NCBI GenBank assembly: GCA_028139685.1
Contig: JAOINQ010000002.1
Span: 1-40,814 of the forward strand
Source: Betaproteobacteria bacterium
GTDB taxonomy: Bacteria; Pseudomonadota; Gammaproteobacteria; Burkholderiales; Burkholderiaceae_A
Direction of reading: 5' to 3'
Length of the DNA stretch: 40,814 nucleotides
Shown here: positions 6,934 through 16,686 of the stretch, one piece after another
Layout: each line of letters opens with the position of its first letter
Numbering within the stretch: the stretch's first letter is position 1
The notes under the pieces: generated by a model
What the model was told of the DNA's origin: nothing
Seen by the model: the letters and a program-made list of their open reading frames with translations, nothing else
Database searches by the model: none
Position numbers and translations under genes: made by a program

Positions 6934-8672
6934 GGTTAAAGTCAATACAAACCTCTAATAAAATAGGCTACTCGACACTAGAAATCCGAAGGGCAACGGC
7001 ATGGCGTTCGAAAATAACCCTGGTAGTATTTTTATTTGCTTTTTTTATTGTGATTTGTAGGGCATTTTATTTGCAATTTCTGAATGTAGAACAGTGGCAA
7101 AGGAAGGCAGAAAAAAAATATACGAAGTATGTTGAAATGCCAGCCATTCGAGGTAAGATTTTTGACAGAAATGGAGAGATTCTTGCATCAAGTGTATTGA
7201 ACTATAAAGTAGGTATTATTCCGGCTAAGTTTACTTATGAAGGTGAGGCACTAACATCGTTCAGCTCTCTCGTGGGCTATAACCCGGTAGATCTTTTGGA
7301 TCAAATACGAGAAGCTCCCCGGTATTTTCGGTTAGAAAATTCCGTAGGCAAGAAGGTAGTAGAAGAAATAAGGCGCCTAAAGTTGAATGGAGTCGAATTT
7401 GAAAAAATTTACCAGAGAGATTATCCATTTAAGGAGGCATTTTCAACTCTTGTGGGCCTGACCTCCGTTGATGATGACAGGGGTATTGAAGGAATTGAAA
7501 AATCTTTTGATCATTATTTACGGGGTAGTCCAGGGCAAAAGAAGTTATTAATAGAAAGTGGTAATGTTGCTTTTGACGAGATGGTCGTGAGAACACCAGA
7601 ACCTGGTCAAGATGTTCAGCTAACAGTTGATGCCGGTATTCAGTCAATCGTCTATAGAGAGGCATTAGCCGCTAAGAGAGATTACGGAGCCAAATCCGTA
7701 TCAATAGTTTTGTTGGACGCAAGAACAGGAGATATTCTTTCTATCGTAAATGTTCCGGCCGCCGACCCGAATGACAGGAAGGGTTTAAATTTAGATGAGG
7801 TAAGAAATAGAGCTATTACTGATCAGTACGAACCTGGATCTACACTAAAGCCTTTTGCCATAGCTACGGCCTTGCAAGAGGGTATTATAACCGCGAGTTC
7901 CGTAATTCAGACAGCCCCTGGTTTTATTAACGTGAATGGAAAAAAACTACGAGATGAACGTTCTTTTGGGAAATTAACGGTTAGGGAGGTATTAGCAAAG
8001 TCAAGCAATGTGGGAACTGTGAAAGTAGCTTTAAAAATCCCTTCAAATGCAATGTATCATTATCTGAATTTACTCGGATTTGGGAAATCTCCCGATTTGC
8101 CGTTGTTGGGTATGCGAAATGGCACTTTGCCAAAATGGAAATCGTGGGAAGATATAAATCAGGCAACTATTTCCTATGGCTATGGTGTTGACGTAACTCT
8201 AATTCAGCTCGCAAGAGCCTACACCGTTTTCACACAAAACGGTTACATTCTTCCAATTAAAATCTCTTTTCTTGATCGGGTGGGTCAAAAAACTCCAATT
8301 TTTTCAGACTACGTAGTTACAGAAATGGAGAAAATGCTCGTTGAGGCCTCCGGGGTCAATGGAACTGGAAAGGCAGCAAGAGTAGACGGTTACTCAGTTG
8401 CTGGAAAAACCGGCACCACACGAAAAATTGAGAATGGGAAATACTCTACAAATAAATACATCGCCTCATACGTGGGGTTTGCACCAAGTAGTAACCCACG
8501 TTTCATTGCTGCGATAAGGGTGGACGAACCTACCAAATCTAAAACCGGCGGCAAAGTTGCAGCGCCAATTTTTTCAAGAATAGCAGCATCGGCATTAAGA
8601 GATTTTCAAATGTCTCCTGATCCAAATGATCAAATTTTCCCAAAAAATGCACAAGTAGTTGGAAAAAGATGA
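6930..8672 (+). CDS. ftsI: Septal peptidoglycan transpeptidase FtsI (PBP3)
   Basis: Class B penicillin-binding protein that cross-links septal peptidoglycan, partner of FtsW. The 580 residues have a short cytoplasmic tail, one membrane anchor at about 29-47 and an N-terminal pedestal domain starting with RGKIFDRNGEILA. The transpeptidase domain has all three catalytic motifs: SxxK with Ser304 and Lys307 (EPGSTLKPF), SSN at 358-360 and KTGT at 493-496. The length is normal for FtsI. It starts with an ATGA overlap on ftsL and ends with an ATGA overlap on murE, consistent with coupled translation. Confidence 0.97.
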   Translation: MRLKSIQTSNKIGYSTLEIRRATAWRSKITLVVFLFAFFIVICRAFYLQFLNVEQWQRKAEKKYTKYVEMPAIRGKIFDRNGEILASSVLNYKVGIIPAKFTYEGEALTSFSSLVGYNPVDLLDQIREAPRYFRLENSVGKKVVEEIRRLKLNGVEFEKIYQRDYPFKEAFSTLVGLTSVDDDRGIEGIEKSFDHYLRGSPGQKKLLIESGNVAFDEMVVRTPEPGQDVQLTVDAGIQSIVYREALAAKRDYGAKSVSIVLLDARTGDILSIVNVPAADPNDRKGLNLDEVRNRAITDQYEPGSTLKPFAIATALQEGIITASSVIQTAPGFINVNGKKLRDERSFGKLTVREVLAKSSNVGTVKVALKIPSNAMYHYLNLLGFGKSPDLPLLGMRNGTLPKWKSWEDINQATISYGYGVDVTLIQLARAYTVFTQNGYILPIKISFLDRVGQKTPIFSDYVVTEMEKMLVEASGVNGTGKAARVDGYSVAGKTGTTRKIENGKYSTNKYIASYVGFAPSSNPRFIAAIRVDEPTKSKTGGKVAAPIFSRIAASALRDFQMSPDPNDQIFPKNAQVVGKR

Positions 8673-10267
8673 TGGCTCCTATCTACAACTACTCTAGAAG
8701 AATTTCGGTTGATTGGAATCCTAAATTTAAGGATGATGCTATAGCTTTTGGTCAAAAAATATCTCACTTATTCCCTAATTCAAATTTAACGGACAATACA
8801 AAGTTTCTAAAAAAAGGAGATGTTTTTGTTTTATTGCCGGGTGAAAATTTTGGTGTTGATTTTTTGATAAACAAAATCAGGGATTATTCCCCACATGCAA
8901 TTATTACCGACAAAAAAATCCGTCGATTATTAGGAAATCTTCCACAGTATTGCAAGACCTTTTTCTGGGAAAATTTGAAAGACTATATTGGCTTCATTGC
9001 TGCAGGTTTTTATAACAATCCTTCCGATGAGTTAAATGTAACCGCAGTAACCGGAACAGACGGGAAAACAACAGTTGTAAATTTAGCGGCAAGTATTTTG
9101 GCGAATTCTTTTGAAGATTCCGCGGCCATCGGAACTTTGGGTGTTGTAATCTATAGGAAAAATCAAAAAGAGGTAGTGTTACAGGATTATGGTCCGTCTA
9201 ACTTAACAACACCTAGCGCCGTAATTTTACAGGGTATTTTTGATAAGTTAAGGAATGAAAAGATAGGAAAGGTTTTTCTGGAAGCATCCTCCATCGGAAT
9301 AATCACCCAGAGACTTCAAGGCACAAATATAAAAACCGCTGTATTCACTAATCTTGGTAGTGATCATTTAGATCTACATGGAAATCTAGGAAATCTCGCT
9401 TATTCTAAATCTCAACTTTTTTCCCATCCAGCATTAACTAACATAGTATTCACTGAGAAAAACCGCTTTAAGCATTCTGAAATTCAATTAGTGTATGAAA
9501 CGATAGAAAAGTCTGACGCAAAAAAAATATCAGTTGGAATTAAGGCTTTTCCCGATAAATCTTCAAATTTAACGTCAAAGATTTTGGTGGTTGAAAAAAA
9601 TGTGTCGCGATTGGGGACCCTAGTTTCTGTGATTAAAAATAATGAGGAATCTGAGCCATTTATTATTAAAATTTTTGGTAAACACAATCTAGAAAACCTC
9701 AGCCTTGTAGCCGGCATACTTGCGGATAATTTAACGGTAAGTAATGCTGGAGCAATCCTCCGTGACTGCAGGTTACCGGAGGGCCGTTTTGATTTATTAG
9801 ATAGAGAAAATTTACCTTTAGTGTGTATTGACTTTGCGCATACCCCAGAATCATTGAAGGTTACTTTGCAGACTCTAGATCGATTGAAAAAGAAATCCTC
9901 TAGCAATCTAATATGTGTTTTTGGCTGTGGTGGCAATCGAGACATAAAAAAAAGACCCGTTATGGGGAAAATAGCAGCCTCCTATGCAGATCACGGATAC
10001 ATTACTTCAGATAATCCGAGGGAAGAGTCCATCGATAAGATATCTCAGGACATCATGTCAGGGATTTGCTTAAAAAAGAAGAGCAGCTGGCTTCCCATAC
10101 CCGATAGAAGAAAAGCAATTGAAGTTGCAATAACAAAGGCAGACAAAAATGACATTGTGCTAATTGCAGGAAAGGGACACGAAAAGACCCAGCAGATCAA
10201 AGGCGTCTTATTTGAATTTTGTGACAAAAGAGTTGTAGAAGAGCTAATTGAGAAGGGTATTAATTAA
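8669..10267 (+). CDS. murE: UDP-MurNAc-L-Ala-D-Glu:meso-diaminopimelate ligase
   Basis: Adds the third amino acid to the UDP-MurNAc peptide. The 532 residues contain the ATP loop TGTDGKTT, the substrate region EASSIGI, FTNLGSDHLDLHG and the C-terminal DNPR motif (TSDNPREES), which marks ligases using meso-diaminopimelate. GKGHEKTQ near the C-terminus is also typical. The usual P-loop Asn is Asp here; the motif otherwise looks functional. Two consecutive ATG codons (8669 and 8672) could serve as starts; the first overlaps the ftsI stop. The stop codon shares one base with murF. Confidence 0.95.
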   Translation: MMAPIYNYSRRISVDWNPKFKDDAIAFGQKISHLFPNSNLTDNTKFLKKGDVFVLLPGENFGVDFLINKIRDYSPHAIITDKKIRRLLGNLPQYCKTFFWENLKDYIGFIAAGFYNNPSDELNVTAVTGTDGKTTVVNLAASILANSFEDSAAIGTLGVVIYRKNQKEVVLQDYGPSNLTTPSAVILQGIFDKLRNEKIGKVFLEASSIGIITQRLQGTNIKTAVFTNLGSDHLDLHGNLGNLAYSKSQLFSHPALTNIVFTEKNRFKHSEIQLVYETIEKSDAKKISVGIKAFPDKSSNLTSKILVVEKNVSRLGTLVSVIKNNEESEPFIIKIFGKHNLENLSLVAGILADNLTVSNAGAILRDCRLPEGRFDLLDRENLPLVCIDFAHTPESLKVTLQTLDRLKKKSSSNLICVFGCGGNRDIKKRPVMGKIAASYADHGYITSDNPREESIDKISQDIMSGICLKKKSSWLPIPDRRKAIEVAITKADKNDIVLIAGKGHEKTQQIKGVLFEFCDKRVVEELIEKGIN

Positions 10268-11760
10268 TGTCAACTTCTTTAAATTGTAGCCTTTATAAAA
10301 TAGATTTAGAGACTTCTTTTGGAGAAATAGATCGGGAGTTTCCGACGAAATGTATGGTGACTAACCAATCACAATATTCGCATCCAAGAATCTCTAATAT
10401 TACGACTGACAGCAGGTCAGCAGATAAAAACAGCTTGTTTTTTGCCCTCAAAGGAGACAAATTTGATGGTCATGATTTTGTCAAGCAGGCAAAAATTAAT
10501 AATGCAATAGGTGCTGTTGTTGATTCAAATAAAGTTGATGCAAATTTAGGTTCATTGGTCGATCAAAACTTCTGTCTAGTATGCGTAGATGATACAAGTT
10601 CTTTTCTCCTTGATTTTGCTCAGTGGCACAGAGATAAATTCAACCCTTTTGTAACTAGTATAGTTGGCTCTAACGGAAAGACTACATCAAAGGAAATGAT
10701 TGCTCACATCTTAGGTTCTGTATTTCACAGTAGTGAGTTAGTCATTACACGTGCAAATCAGAATAATCAAATTGGTGTTCCGTTAAATCTCTTGAGAATT
10801 AACGAGAGGACCAAACACGTTGTCTTGGAAATAGGTATGAATACATTGGGTGAGATTGATCGACTAGCGAAAAAAGTTAAACCAAATCTTGTGCTAATAA
10901 CAAATGCTCAAAGGGATCATCAAGAATTTCTAAATTCTGTATCTATCACTGCGAACGAGAATGGGAAGGCTATTAAAGCCCTTCAGTCAAGTGGGACTAC
11001 GGTCATTCCCGCAGATTCTAATCACGAGGAAATTTGGTTAAATCAAGCACAAAGTGTTGGGTCTGATGTTATTCGTTTTGGTATTTACGGCGAGTTTAAT
11101 AATTTATTTATTAAAGATTATAACTATGTCACGGGAAAAATTGTCCAGGATTATCCTTTGATTATGGAAGTGCAAGGGAAGGCATGGTCGGACTCGTTAA
11201 TTATTAATTTACAGGGTTTAGGAAAGCAGTATGCTTTGAATGCATTAAGTTCCTTTGCTGTAACAGATAGACTTAGAATACCTCACAAAAAAATAGTAGA
11301 GTCATTAGAAGATTTTCTGCCAATTGATGGACGTGGAGTAATTTACCCTTTTAGGCGAGGAGTTTTTTTTGTCGATGATACGTACAACGCAAATCCCGAT
11401 TCAATGCTAGCCGCCATTGAGGCCTTAGGCAAACTACAAGTTACAAAGTGTATGGTACTTGCTGATATGGGAGAGTTGGGAGAAAAGTCTGCTCATTCCC
11501 ATGCAGAGGTACTTACAAAGGCGTCACAAAAAATTGAAAAAGTTTTTCTCATTGGTAAAGAGTTCGCCAAAGCGTCACAGAAGCTAAGGGTTGGTTTTCA
11601 CTGTTTGAATGACAGTTTATTAGTTAACGAAATTAATAATTGGATCAATAGACAGATCGAATCTCACCCTAAAAAAGAGGTTGCAGTGTGGTTTAAGGGA
11701 TCCCGATTCAATGGCTTAGAAAAAGTTGTGAAGAGTTTACTTAAGAAGGAGCTAAATTAA
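10267..11760 (+). CDS. murF: UDP-MurNAc-tripeptide:D-Ala-D-Ala ligase
   Basis: Adds D-Ala-D-Ala to complete the UDP-MurNAc pentapeptide. The 497 residues show the Mur ligase plan: the N-terminal substrate domain with [20 protein letters not shown], the central ATP domain with [11 protein letters not shown] and [11 protein letters not shown], then [16 protein letters not shown] and VLADMGELG in the C-terminal half, all MurF hallmarks. The N-terminus is about 40 residues longer than E. coli MurF, before the first conserved block. It starts at TAATG with the murE stop and ends the same way with mraY, so the order of reading is tightly coupled. Confidence 0.96.
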   Translation: MSTSLNCSLYKIDLETSFGEIDREFPTKCMVTNQSQYSHPRISNITTDSRSADKNSLFFALKGDKFDGHDFVKQAKINNAIGAVVDSNKVDANLGSLVDQNFCLVCVDDTSSFLLDFAQWHRDKFNPFVTSIVGSNGKTTSKEMIAHILGSVFHSSELVITRANQNNQIGVPLNLLRINERTKHVVLEIGMNTLGEIDRLAKKVKPNLVLITNAQRDHQEFLNSVSITANENGKAIKALQSSGTTVIPADSNHEEIWLNQAQSVGSDVIRFGIYGEFNNLFIKDYNYVTGKIVQDYPLIMEVQGKAWSDSLIINLQGLGKQYALNALSSFAVTDRLRIPHKKIVESLEDFLPIDGRGVIYPFRRGVFFVDDTYNANPDSMLAAIEALGKLQVTKCMVLADMGELGEKSAHSHAEVLTKASQKIEKVFLIGKEFAKASQKLRVGFHCLNDSLLVNEINNWINRQIESHPKKEVAVWFKGSRFNGLEKVVKSLLKKELN

Positions 11761-12926
11761 TGTTGCTCATGTTCACAACGTGGTTAAGTGAATACATTTC
11801 TTTCTTTTCTGTATTCAATTACATCACGCTACGAGCGGTCTTGGCAACTCTAACCTCGTTATTTATAGGATTGATTTTAGGTCCTATTATGATTAGATAT
11901 TTGTCAGCAATAAAGTTTGGCCAATCCGTACGAGAAGATGGGCCACAATCACACTTGCAAAAAACAGGGACACCGACTATGGGAGGTTCCCTTGTTCTTA
12001 CAGGAATTACTTCCACCACGCTTCTATGGGCAGATTTATCAAATCGTTATGTCTGGGTGGCTCTACTTGTAACGTTAAGTTTAGGCCTTGTTGGATTTTA
12101 TGATGATTTGAAAAAAATCAGAGAAGAATCATCCGCAGGAATTTCAGCACGTTTAAAATTTTTGTTACAAAGTTTGATTGGCTTCTTTGCTTCTTTGTAT
12201 CTTGTATTTTCAATACCAACTGAAAACAATTCCCAGGCGCTTATTCTTTTTCAAAGTTGGTTAATGGATCCGCTAATGAGCTTCCCGAAAGAAATTAGTC
12301 TGACTGTACCATTTTTTAAAGATTTTTATCTTCCAATTGGGTTATTTGGTTTTGTTATCCTATCCTATTTTGTGATTGTAGGAACTAGCAATGCAGTAAA
12401 TTTAACTGATGGACTAGATGGCCTTGCAATTTTACCTAGTGTGCTTGTAGCCAGTGGCCTGGGAATTTTTGCTTACGTAGCTGGAAATATTCTGTTTTCT
12501 AAATATCTGTTTTTACCATATATTCCCGGTGCCGGAGAATTGACAATATTCTGTGCTGCAATAGTCGGTTCTGGTTTAGCTTTTCTCTGGTTTAATGCAT
12601 ATCCTGCCCAGGTATTTATGGGGGATGTTGGCGCCCTGGCTCTTGGTGGAGCGTTAGGGGTAGTTGCCGTTATAGTAAGGCAAGAGGTAGTTTTATTTAT
12701 TATGGGAGGTGTATTTGTGATAGAAACCCTGTCTGTAATGCTACAGGTTACATACTATAAATATACAAAAAAAAGATTTGGCAAAGGGAAACGAATTTTA
12801 AAAATGGCTCCTCTGCATCACCATTTTGAGGAAACCGGTTGGAAGGAAACTCAGGTAGTTGTGCGTTTTTGGATTATAACTATGATTCTCGTCTTAATTG
12901 GATTGGCGACATTGAAAATAAGATAA
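11760..12926 (+). CDS. mraY: Phospho-MurNAc-pentapeptide translocase MraY
   Basis: Integral membrane enzyme that transfers phospho-MurNAc-pentapeptide to undecaprenyl phosphate, forming lipid I. The 388 residues carry about ten membrane helices. Conserved cytoplasmic motifs are present: [12 protein letters not shown], the catalytic aspartates in [31 protein letters not shown] and the HHHFE loop ([12 protein letters not shown]). The N-terminus [12 protein letters not shown] fits betaproteobacterial MraY, supporting the ATG at 11760 that overlaps the murF stop by one base. murD follows after 7 bases. Confidence 0.97.
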   Translation: MLLMFTTWLSEYISFFSVFNYITLRAVLATLTSLFIGLILGPIMIRYLSAIKFGQSVREDGPQSHLQKTGTPTMGGSLVLTGITSTTLLWADLSNRYVWVALLVTLSLGLVGFYDDLKKIREESSAGISARLKFLLQSLIGFFASLYLVFSIPTENNSQALILFQSWLMDPLMSFPKEISLTVPFFKDFYLPIGLFGFVILSYFVIVGTSNAVNLTDGLDGLAILPSVLVASGLGIFAYVAGNILFSKYLFLPYIPGAGELTIFCAAIVGSGLAFLWFNAYPAQVFMGDVGALALGGALGVVAVIVRQEVVLFIMGGVFVIETLSVMLQVTYYKYTKKRFGKGKRILKMAPLHHHFEETGWKETQVVVRFWIITMILVLIGLATLKIR

Positions 12927-12933
12927 GAAATTT

Positions 12934-14439
12934 ATGGAACTTAACTCATTACTTTTAGAACAAAAATGTCCAAAAATTCTCGTAGTCGGAGCTGGTATAT
13001 CTGGTAGGGCGTGTGCGGAATGGTTAAGCACTTTTGACTGCGACATAGATTTAGTGGATTCAAGGAAAATCAAAATAAAGAAAAATCTTCCTAGTAATGT
13101 AACTTTTTTTCCCAGTTGCATTTTCTCAAAAATAAGTTTGGGGAAATATAATGGAGTCGTTGTTAGCCCTGGCCTCAGTCCGCACGAAAAATCAGAGAAT
13201 AACTTTTTTAAAATAAATAAAATTGCCAGTGATCATGGAATTCCAATTTGGACAGAAGTAGACCTATTCTTTTCCGCCCTTGAGATGTCGAAAAACAAAA
13301 CAACGGTCAAAAGTAAGATCATCGCGGTAACTGGGACCAATGGGAAGACAACGGTTGTAAGTATGGTTAAAGATCTCTTAAAAAATCTTGGTTATGATGT
13401 TGAACTGGCAGGAAATGTGGGGACCTCCCTTTTAGAGGCTTTAATGGAGAGGACGCAGCACGGAAAATTTCCAGCTTTTTGGGTTCTGGAGATTTCTAGC
13501 TTTCAGCTATTCCTGTCTAATGATTTCAAATCTGATGCGTCAGTAATTTTAAACTTTTCAAGTGATCACCTAGATTGGCATTCTTCAGAGGAGGAGTATC
13601 TTAATTCGAAATTGAAGATCTTTGGCTTTCCGCATCTGAGCGGTACGCCAATTATCAATGCCGACGATGTCGACCTTAGGATACGAGTTGAACGGCACAT
13701 GGCTTCGTCGATTTCAGAAGAGAAAATGCCAAAACCAATTTATTTTGGCCTCTCCAAAAATAAAGCAAAATTAGATGTTCTGATAGCGAATCATAATAAT
13801 GAAGAATGGTTTTGTGCATACGATGAAAATAGCAAGATTTTACCTATTATAAAAGTTGGCGACACCAACCCTCTAGGTAAGCAGAACCAGATCAACTTAC
13901 TGGCTTGTTTTTCAATTTGTAGCATCATGATTGAAAATATTTTGGAAATGAAAGATATTTCAAATTTTTTTAAGATACCAGGCCATCGTATGGAGGAAGT
14001 TTTTTTTAATGATAAGCTTCGCTTCTTAAATGACAGTAAAGCAACAAATATAAGTGCAACTATATTTGCATTACAAACCCTTTCGGATCCTTTGATACTA
14101 ATACTCGGCGGAGATCTAAAAAATCAAAGATTAGCCCCTTTAATAGATGCTTTGAAAAACCGGAATATCGTAGCCTATGTTTATGGCAAAGATAAAAATC
14201 AATTTAAGGAATATTTTGAGAAATACAACATAGCTCACTTTACTATCGAAAATGTGCGAGAAGCAGTTATTTTAATTAAGAAACATTTATCCAAAAAAAA
14301 TAGATTTTCACATGAGGAAATCAATGTCCTCCTATCGCCAGCTTGTTCTAGTAAAGATCTATATAAGGATTATGCTGAACGGGGGAATGAGTATCATAAA
14401 GCAGTTCTCAGCTGCTTTGCGGAGTGCGGACATGTTTAA
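12934..14439 (+). CDS. murD: UDP-MurNAc-L-alanine:D-glutamate ligase
   Basis: Adds D-glutamate to UDP-MurNAc-L-Ala. The 501 residues start with a dinucleotide-fold segment (VVGAGISGRACAEWL) for the UDP substrate. The ATP loop TGTNGKTTV, the block VLEISSFQL, NFSSDHLDWH and the C-terminal FLNDSKATN plus LLSPACSSKDLYKDYAERG are all MurD-specific landmarks. It is somewhat longer than E. coli MurD (438 residues); much of the excess appears to lie in linker regions. The stop codon lies 8 bases inside ftsW. Confidence 0.96.
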   Translation: MELNSLLLEQKCPKILVVGAGISGRACAEWLSTFDCDIDLVDSRKIKIKKNLPSNVTFFPSCIFSKISLGKYNGVVVSPGLSPHEKSENNFFKINKIASDHGIPIWTEVDLFFSALEMSKNKTTVKSKIIAVTGTNGKTTVVSMVKDLLKNLGYDVELAGNVGTSLLEALMERTQHGKFPAFWVLEISSFQLFLSNDFKSDASVILNFSSDHLDWHSSEEEYLNSKLKIFGFPHLSGTPIINADDVDLRIRVERHMASSISEEKMPKPIYFGLSKNKAKLDVLIANHNNEEWFCAYDENSKILPIIKVGDTNPLGKQNQINLLACFSICSIMIENILEMKDISNFFKIPGHRMEEVFFNDKLRFLNDSKATNISATIFALQTLSDPLILILGGDLKNQRLAPLIDALKNRNIVAYVYGKDKNQFKEYFEKYNIAHFTIENVREAVILIKKHLSKKNRFSHEEINVLLSPACSSKDLYKDYAERGNEYHKAVLSCFAECGHV

Positions 14440-15598
14440 TAATATCAACATCGATCGATCTCTGATTTTCACAACATTGACTCTGTTGGCACTAGGAACG
14501 GTGATGGTTTACTCTGCAAGACTTCCATTGCCTAGCGATAGCGACCTATCTTTTGAGCTTTACAATCTTGGGATGCATCCTGTTCATGTATTGTTGGGCT
14601 TATTAGTTATGGTTATATTTTTGAAAATACCAATAAGTATTGTAGAAAAGAGCTCTGGGTTTTTTCTGTTATTCGGCATTTTACTTTTATTGATTGTTTT
14701 TTTTAAAAAAGTGTTTGGAGGTTCTGATGTGTTAGTCGATGGAGCAGTAAGATCATTAAACATCAGCAAGTTTACATTTCAACCAGCTGAGTTAATGAAG
14801 CTGCTCATAGTAATATTCTCAGCCGGATACGCTGTTCGTCATAAAGAACGTATCACTGAAGATATAGTTCGTGGGATGGGTCCAATTGGCTTAGTGTTGT
14901 TATTGATTGTGACCTTGTTAATGTATCAACCTGATCTTGGCTCAGTAATTATTATTTGCAGTTCCGTAATAGTCGTTCTTTTTTTGGGGGGCATGACAAT
15001 ACGAGCTATTGCAGGAGTGACCTGCTTTCTGATATCGGGTGTTTTTTTGATCATACTCTTCACTCAATTTAGGTTAAACCGCTTGCTTGCATATCTGGAC
15101 CCGTGTTCATTAGAACACAGTAAAAATGCCGGTTGGCAACTGTGCCAGGCATTAGTTGCCTTCGGAAACGGAGGCATGTTTGGAACCGGTATTGGTTTAG
15201 GGTCCGCAAAACTCGGACATCTGCCTCTCCCGCACACAGACTTCATCTTTTCTGTTGTCGGTGAAGAGTTAGGCTTTGTAGGAGTTTTTATTGTAGTGAT
15301 TATCTTTGCTTTCGTTATAATCAAATCGATCAATATTGGTCGTGAGGCCATGGCGCAGGATAGGTTATTTGCTGGCTTGCTTGCGCAAGGAATAGGCGCA
15401 TCGTTGTGTATACAGTCGCTGATTCATGTTGGTGTAAATACTGGACTACTTCCAACCAAAGGGTTAACTCTACCTTTCATTAGTTATGGAGGAAGTTCGA
15501 TGGTAATTGTTTGCTTAAGTATGGGGATTTTGTTACGGATAGACATAGAAAATAAATTTTCTCCGCGAAAAAAACGAATAAATGGAAAAGCATGGTGA
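14432..15598 (+). CDS. ftsW: Septal glycosyltransferase FtsW (SEDS family)
   Basis: Polymerises lipid II into glycan strands at the septum together with FtsI. The 388 residues form about ten membrane segments. Family motifs include TLLALGTVMVYSA, QPAELMKLL, QPDLGS, GWQLCQALVAFGNGG with GIGLG, HTDFIFSVVGEELGF and the terminal LPFISYGGSSM. The frame is open further upstream inside murD, but ATG 14432 matches the FtsW N-terminus and gives a normal length. It overlaps murD by 8 bases and murG by 7. Confidence 0.96.
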   Translation: MFNNINIDRSLIFTTLTLLALGTVMVYSARLPLPSDSDLSFELYNLGMHPVHVLLGLLVMVIFLKIPISIVEKSSGFFLLFGILLLLIVFFKKVFGGSDVLVDGAVRSLNISKFTFQPAELMKLLIVIFSAGYAVRHKERITEDIVRGMGPIGLVLLLIVTLLMYQPDLGSVIIICSSVIVVLFLGGMTIRAIAGVTCFLISGVFLIILFTQFRLNRLLAYLDPCSLEHSKNAGWQLCQALVAFGNGGMFGTGIGLGSAKLGHLPLPHTDFIFSVVGEELGFVGVFIVVIIFAFVIIKSINIGREAMAQDRLFAGLLAQGIGASLCIQSLIHVGVNTGLLPTKGLTLPFISYGGSSMVIVCLSMGILLRIDIENKFSPRKKRINGKAW

Positions 15599-16686
15599 GG
15601 TCAGAAAAAACTAAAGTTTTGGTTTGTGCAGGAGGAACTGGCGGTCATATTTTTCCAGGCCTGGCGATTGCTGAAAAATTGTTAGATCAAAAAATTAAAA
15701 TCTTATGGATGGGGACAAAAAGAGGGCTTGAGAAACAAGCATTACATAAAAAATCAATCAATTTATTTTTCTCAGAATTCAAAGGTGTCAGAGGGTTAGG
15801 TTTGTGGCGCTTGATGAGTTTTCCATTTAGACTTTTAGTAGAAGCTTTTAATGCTTTTATGTTTCTTCAGAAACAGAGTCCGTCCTATGTTATATGCTGT
15901 GGGGGATACTTGACAGTACCCTTTGGGCTGGCCGCGAAGATTCTGTCTATCCCATTCTGTGTTGTTGAACAGAATGCAGTTATGGGCACTGCAAATAGAG
16001 TGTTACAGCCATTTGCTAAAACAATTTTTCTGAATTTTAATGCTACGACGTATTCTAGCAATAGAGCAATACCGGTTGGAAATCCTCTTCGGAAGGAATT
16101 CGAGGATTTAGTAACAAGTCCACCCTCGTTTACAAGAAAAGGAGAACAATTAAATATTCTTGTTCTAGGAGGCAGCCTGGGCGCTCTTTTTCTAAATAAA
16201 AGACTACCAGAGTGCTTCTCCCTTCTACAAGATGAAAATAAAAAGTTTTTTTCCATAGTGCATCAGACTGGTAACGATAATCAAAATGAAGTAATCAAAT
16301 CATACAGAAGACTAAAAGTGACTGCTGTTGTTAAACCATTTTTTGAGAGAATAGTGGAGCAGTATCAATGGGCTGACTTGGTTATTTCAAGATCTGGGGC
16401 AGGAATTATTAGTGAATTAACTGCAGTTGGTGTAGCTTCAGTTTTAGTTCCTCTACCTAATGCTATTGACGATCACCAAGAACGAAATGCACGTATTTTA
16501 GAAAATTTGTCCGCAGCGAAAATTATTAAGCAAAACGCATCGTTTCAAGCTGAGTTAATCTCTTTTTTGTGTGCGATAAATCGGGAAAAGTTAATAGATA
16601 TGGCTCATAAAGCCAAAGAGTTAGCTCGCTTCAACTCTGCAAAAGTTATTTCCGATGAAGTTATAAAGGCACTTAATGCAAAATAA
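15592..16686 (+). CDS. murG: UDP-GlcNAc:lipid I GlcNAc transferase
   Basis: Peripheral membrane GT28 glycosyltransferase that converts lipid I to lipid II. The 364 residues have two Rossmann domains. The N-terminal acceptor loop is AGGTGGHIFPGLAIA. The C-terminal donor site is shown by LGGSLGALFLN, SRSGAGIISELTAVGVASVLVPLP (seen as the conserved SRSGA and ELTA parts) and DDHQERNA. The start ATG overlaps the ftsW stop (GCATGGTGA context), and the 3' end overlaps murC by 11 bases. Confidence 0.97.
   Translation: MVRSEKTKVLVCAGGTGGHIFPGLAIAEKLLDQKIKILWMGTKRGLEKQALHKKSINLFFSEFKGVRGLGLWRLMSFPFRLLVEAFNAFMFLQKQSPSYVICCGGYLTVPFGLAAKILSIPFCVVEQNAVMGTANRVLQPFAKTIFLNFNATTYSSNRAIPVGNPLRKEFEDLVTSPPSFTRKGEQLNILVLGGSLGALFLNKRLPECFSLLQDENKKFFSIVHQTGNDNQNEVIKSYRRLKVTAVVKPFFERIVEQYQWADLVISRSGAGIISELTAVGVASVLVPLPNAIDDHQERNARILENLSAAKIIKQNASFQAELISFLCAINREKLIDMAHKAKELARFNSAKVISDEVIKALNAK

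Noticed and set aside
9484..9945. 153-codon minus-strand frame inside murE
   Set aside because: murE is clearly coding over this span; the antisense frame shows no domain and no ribosome site.
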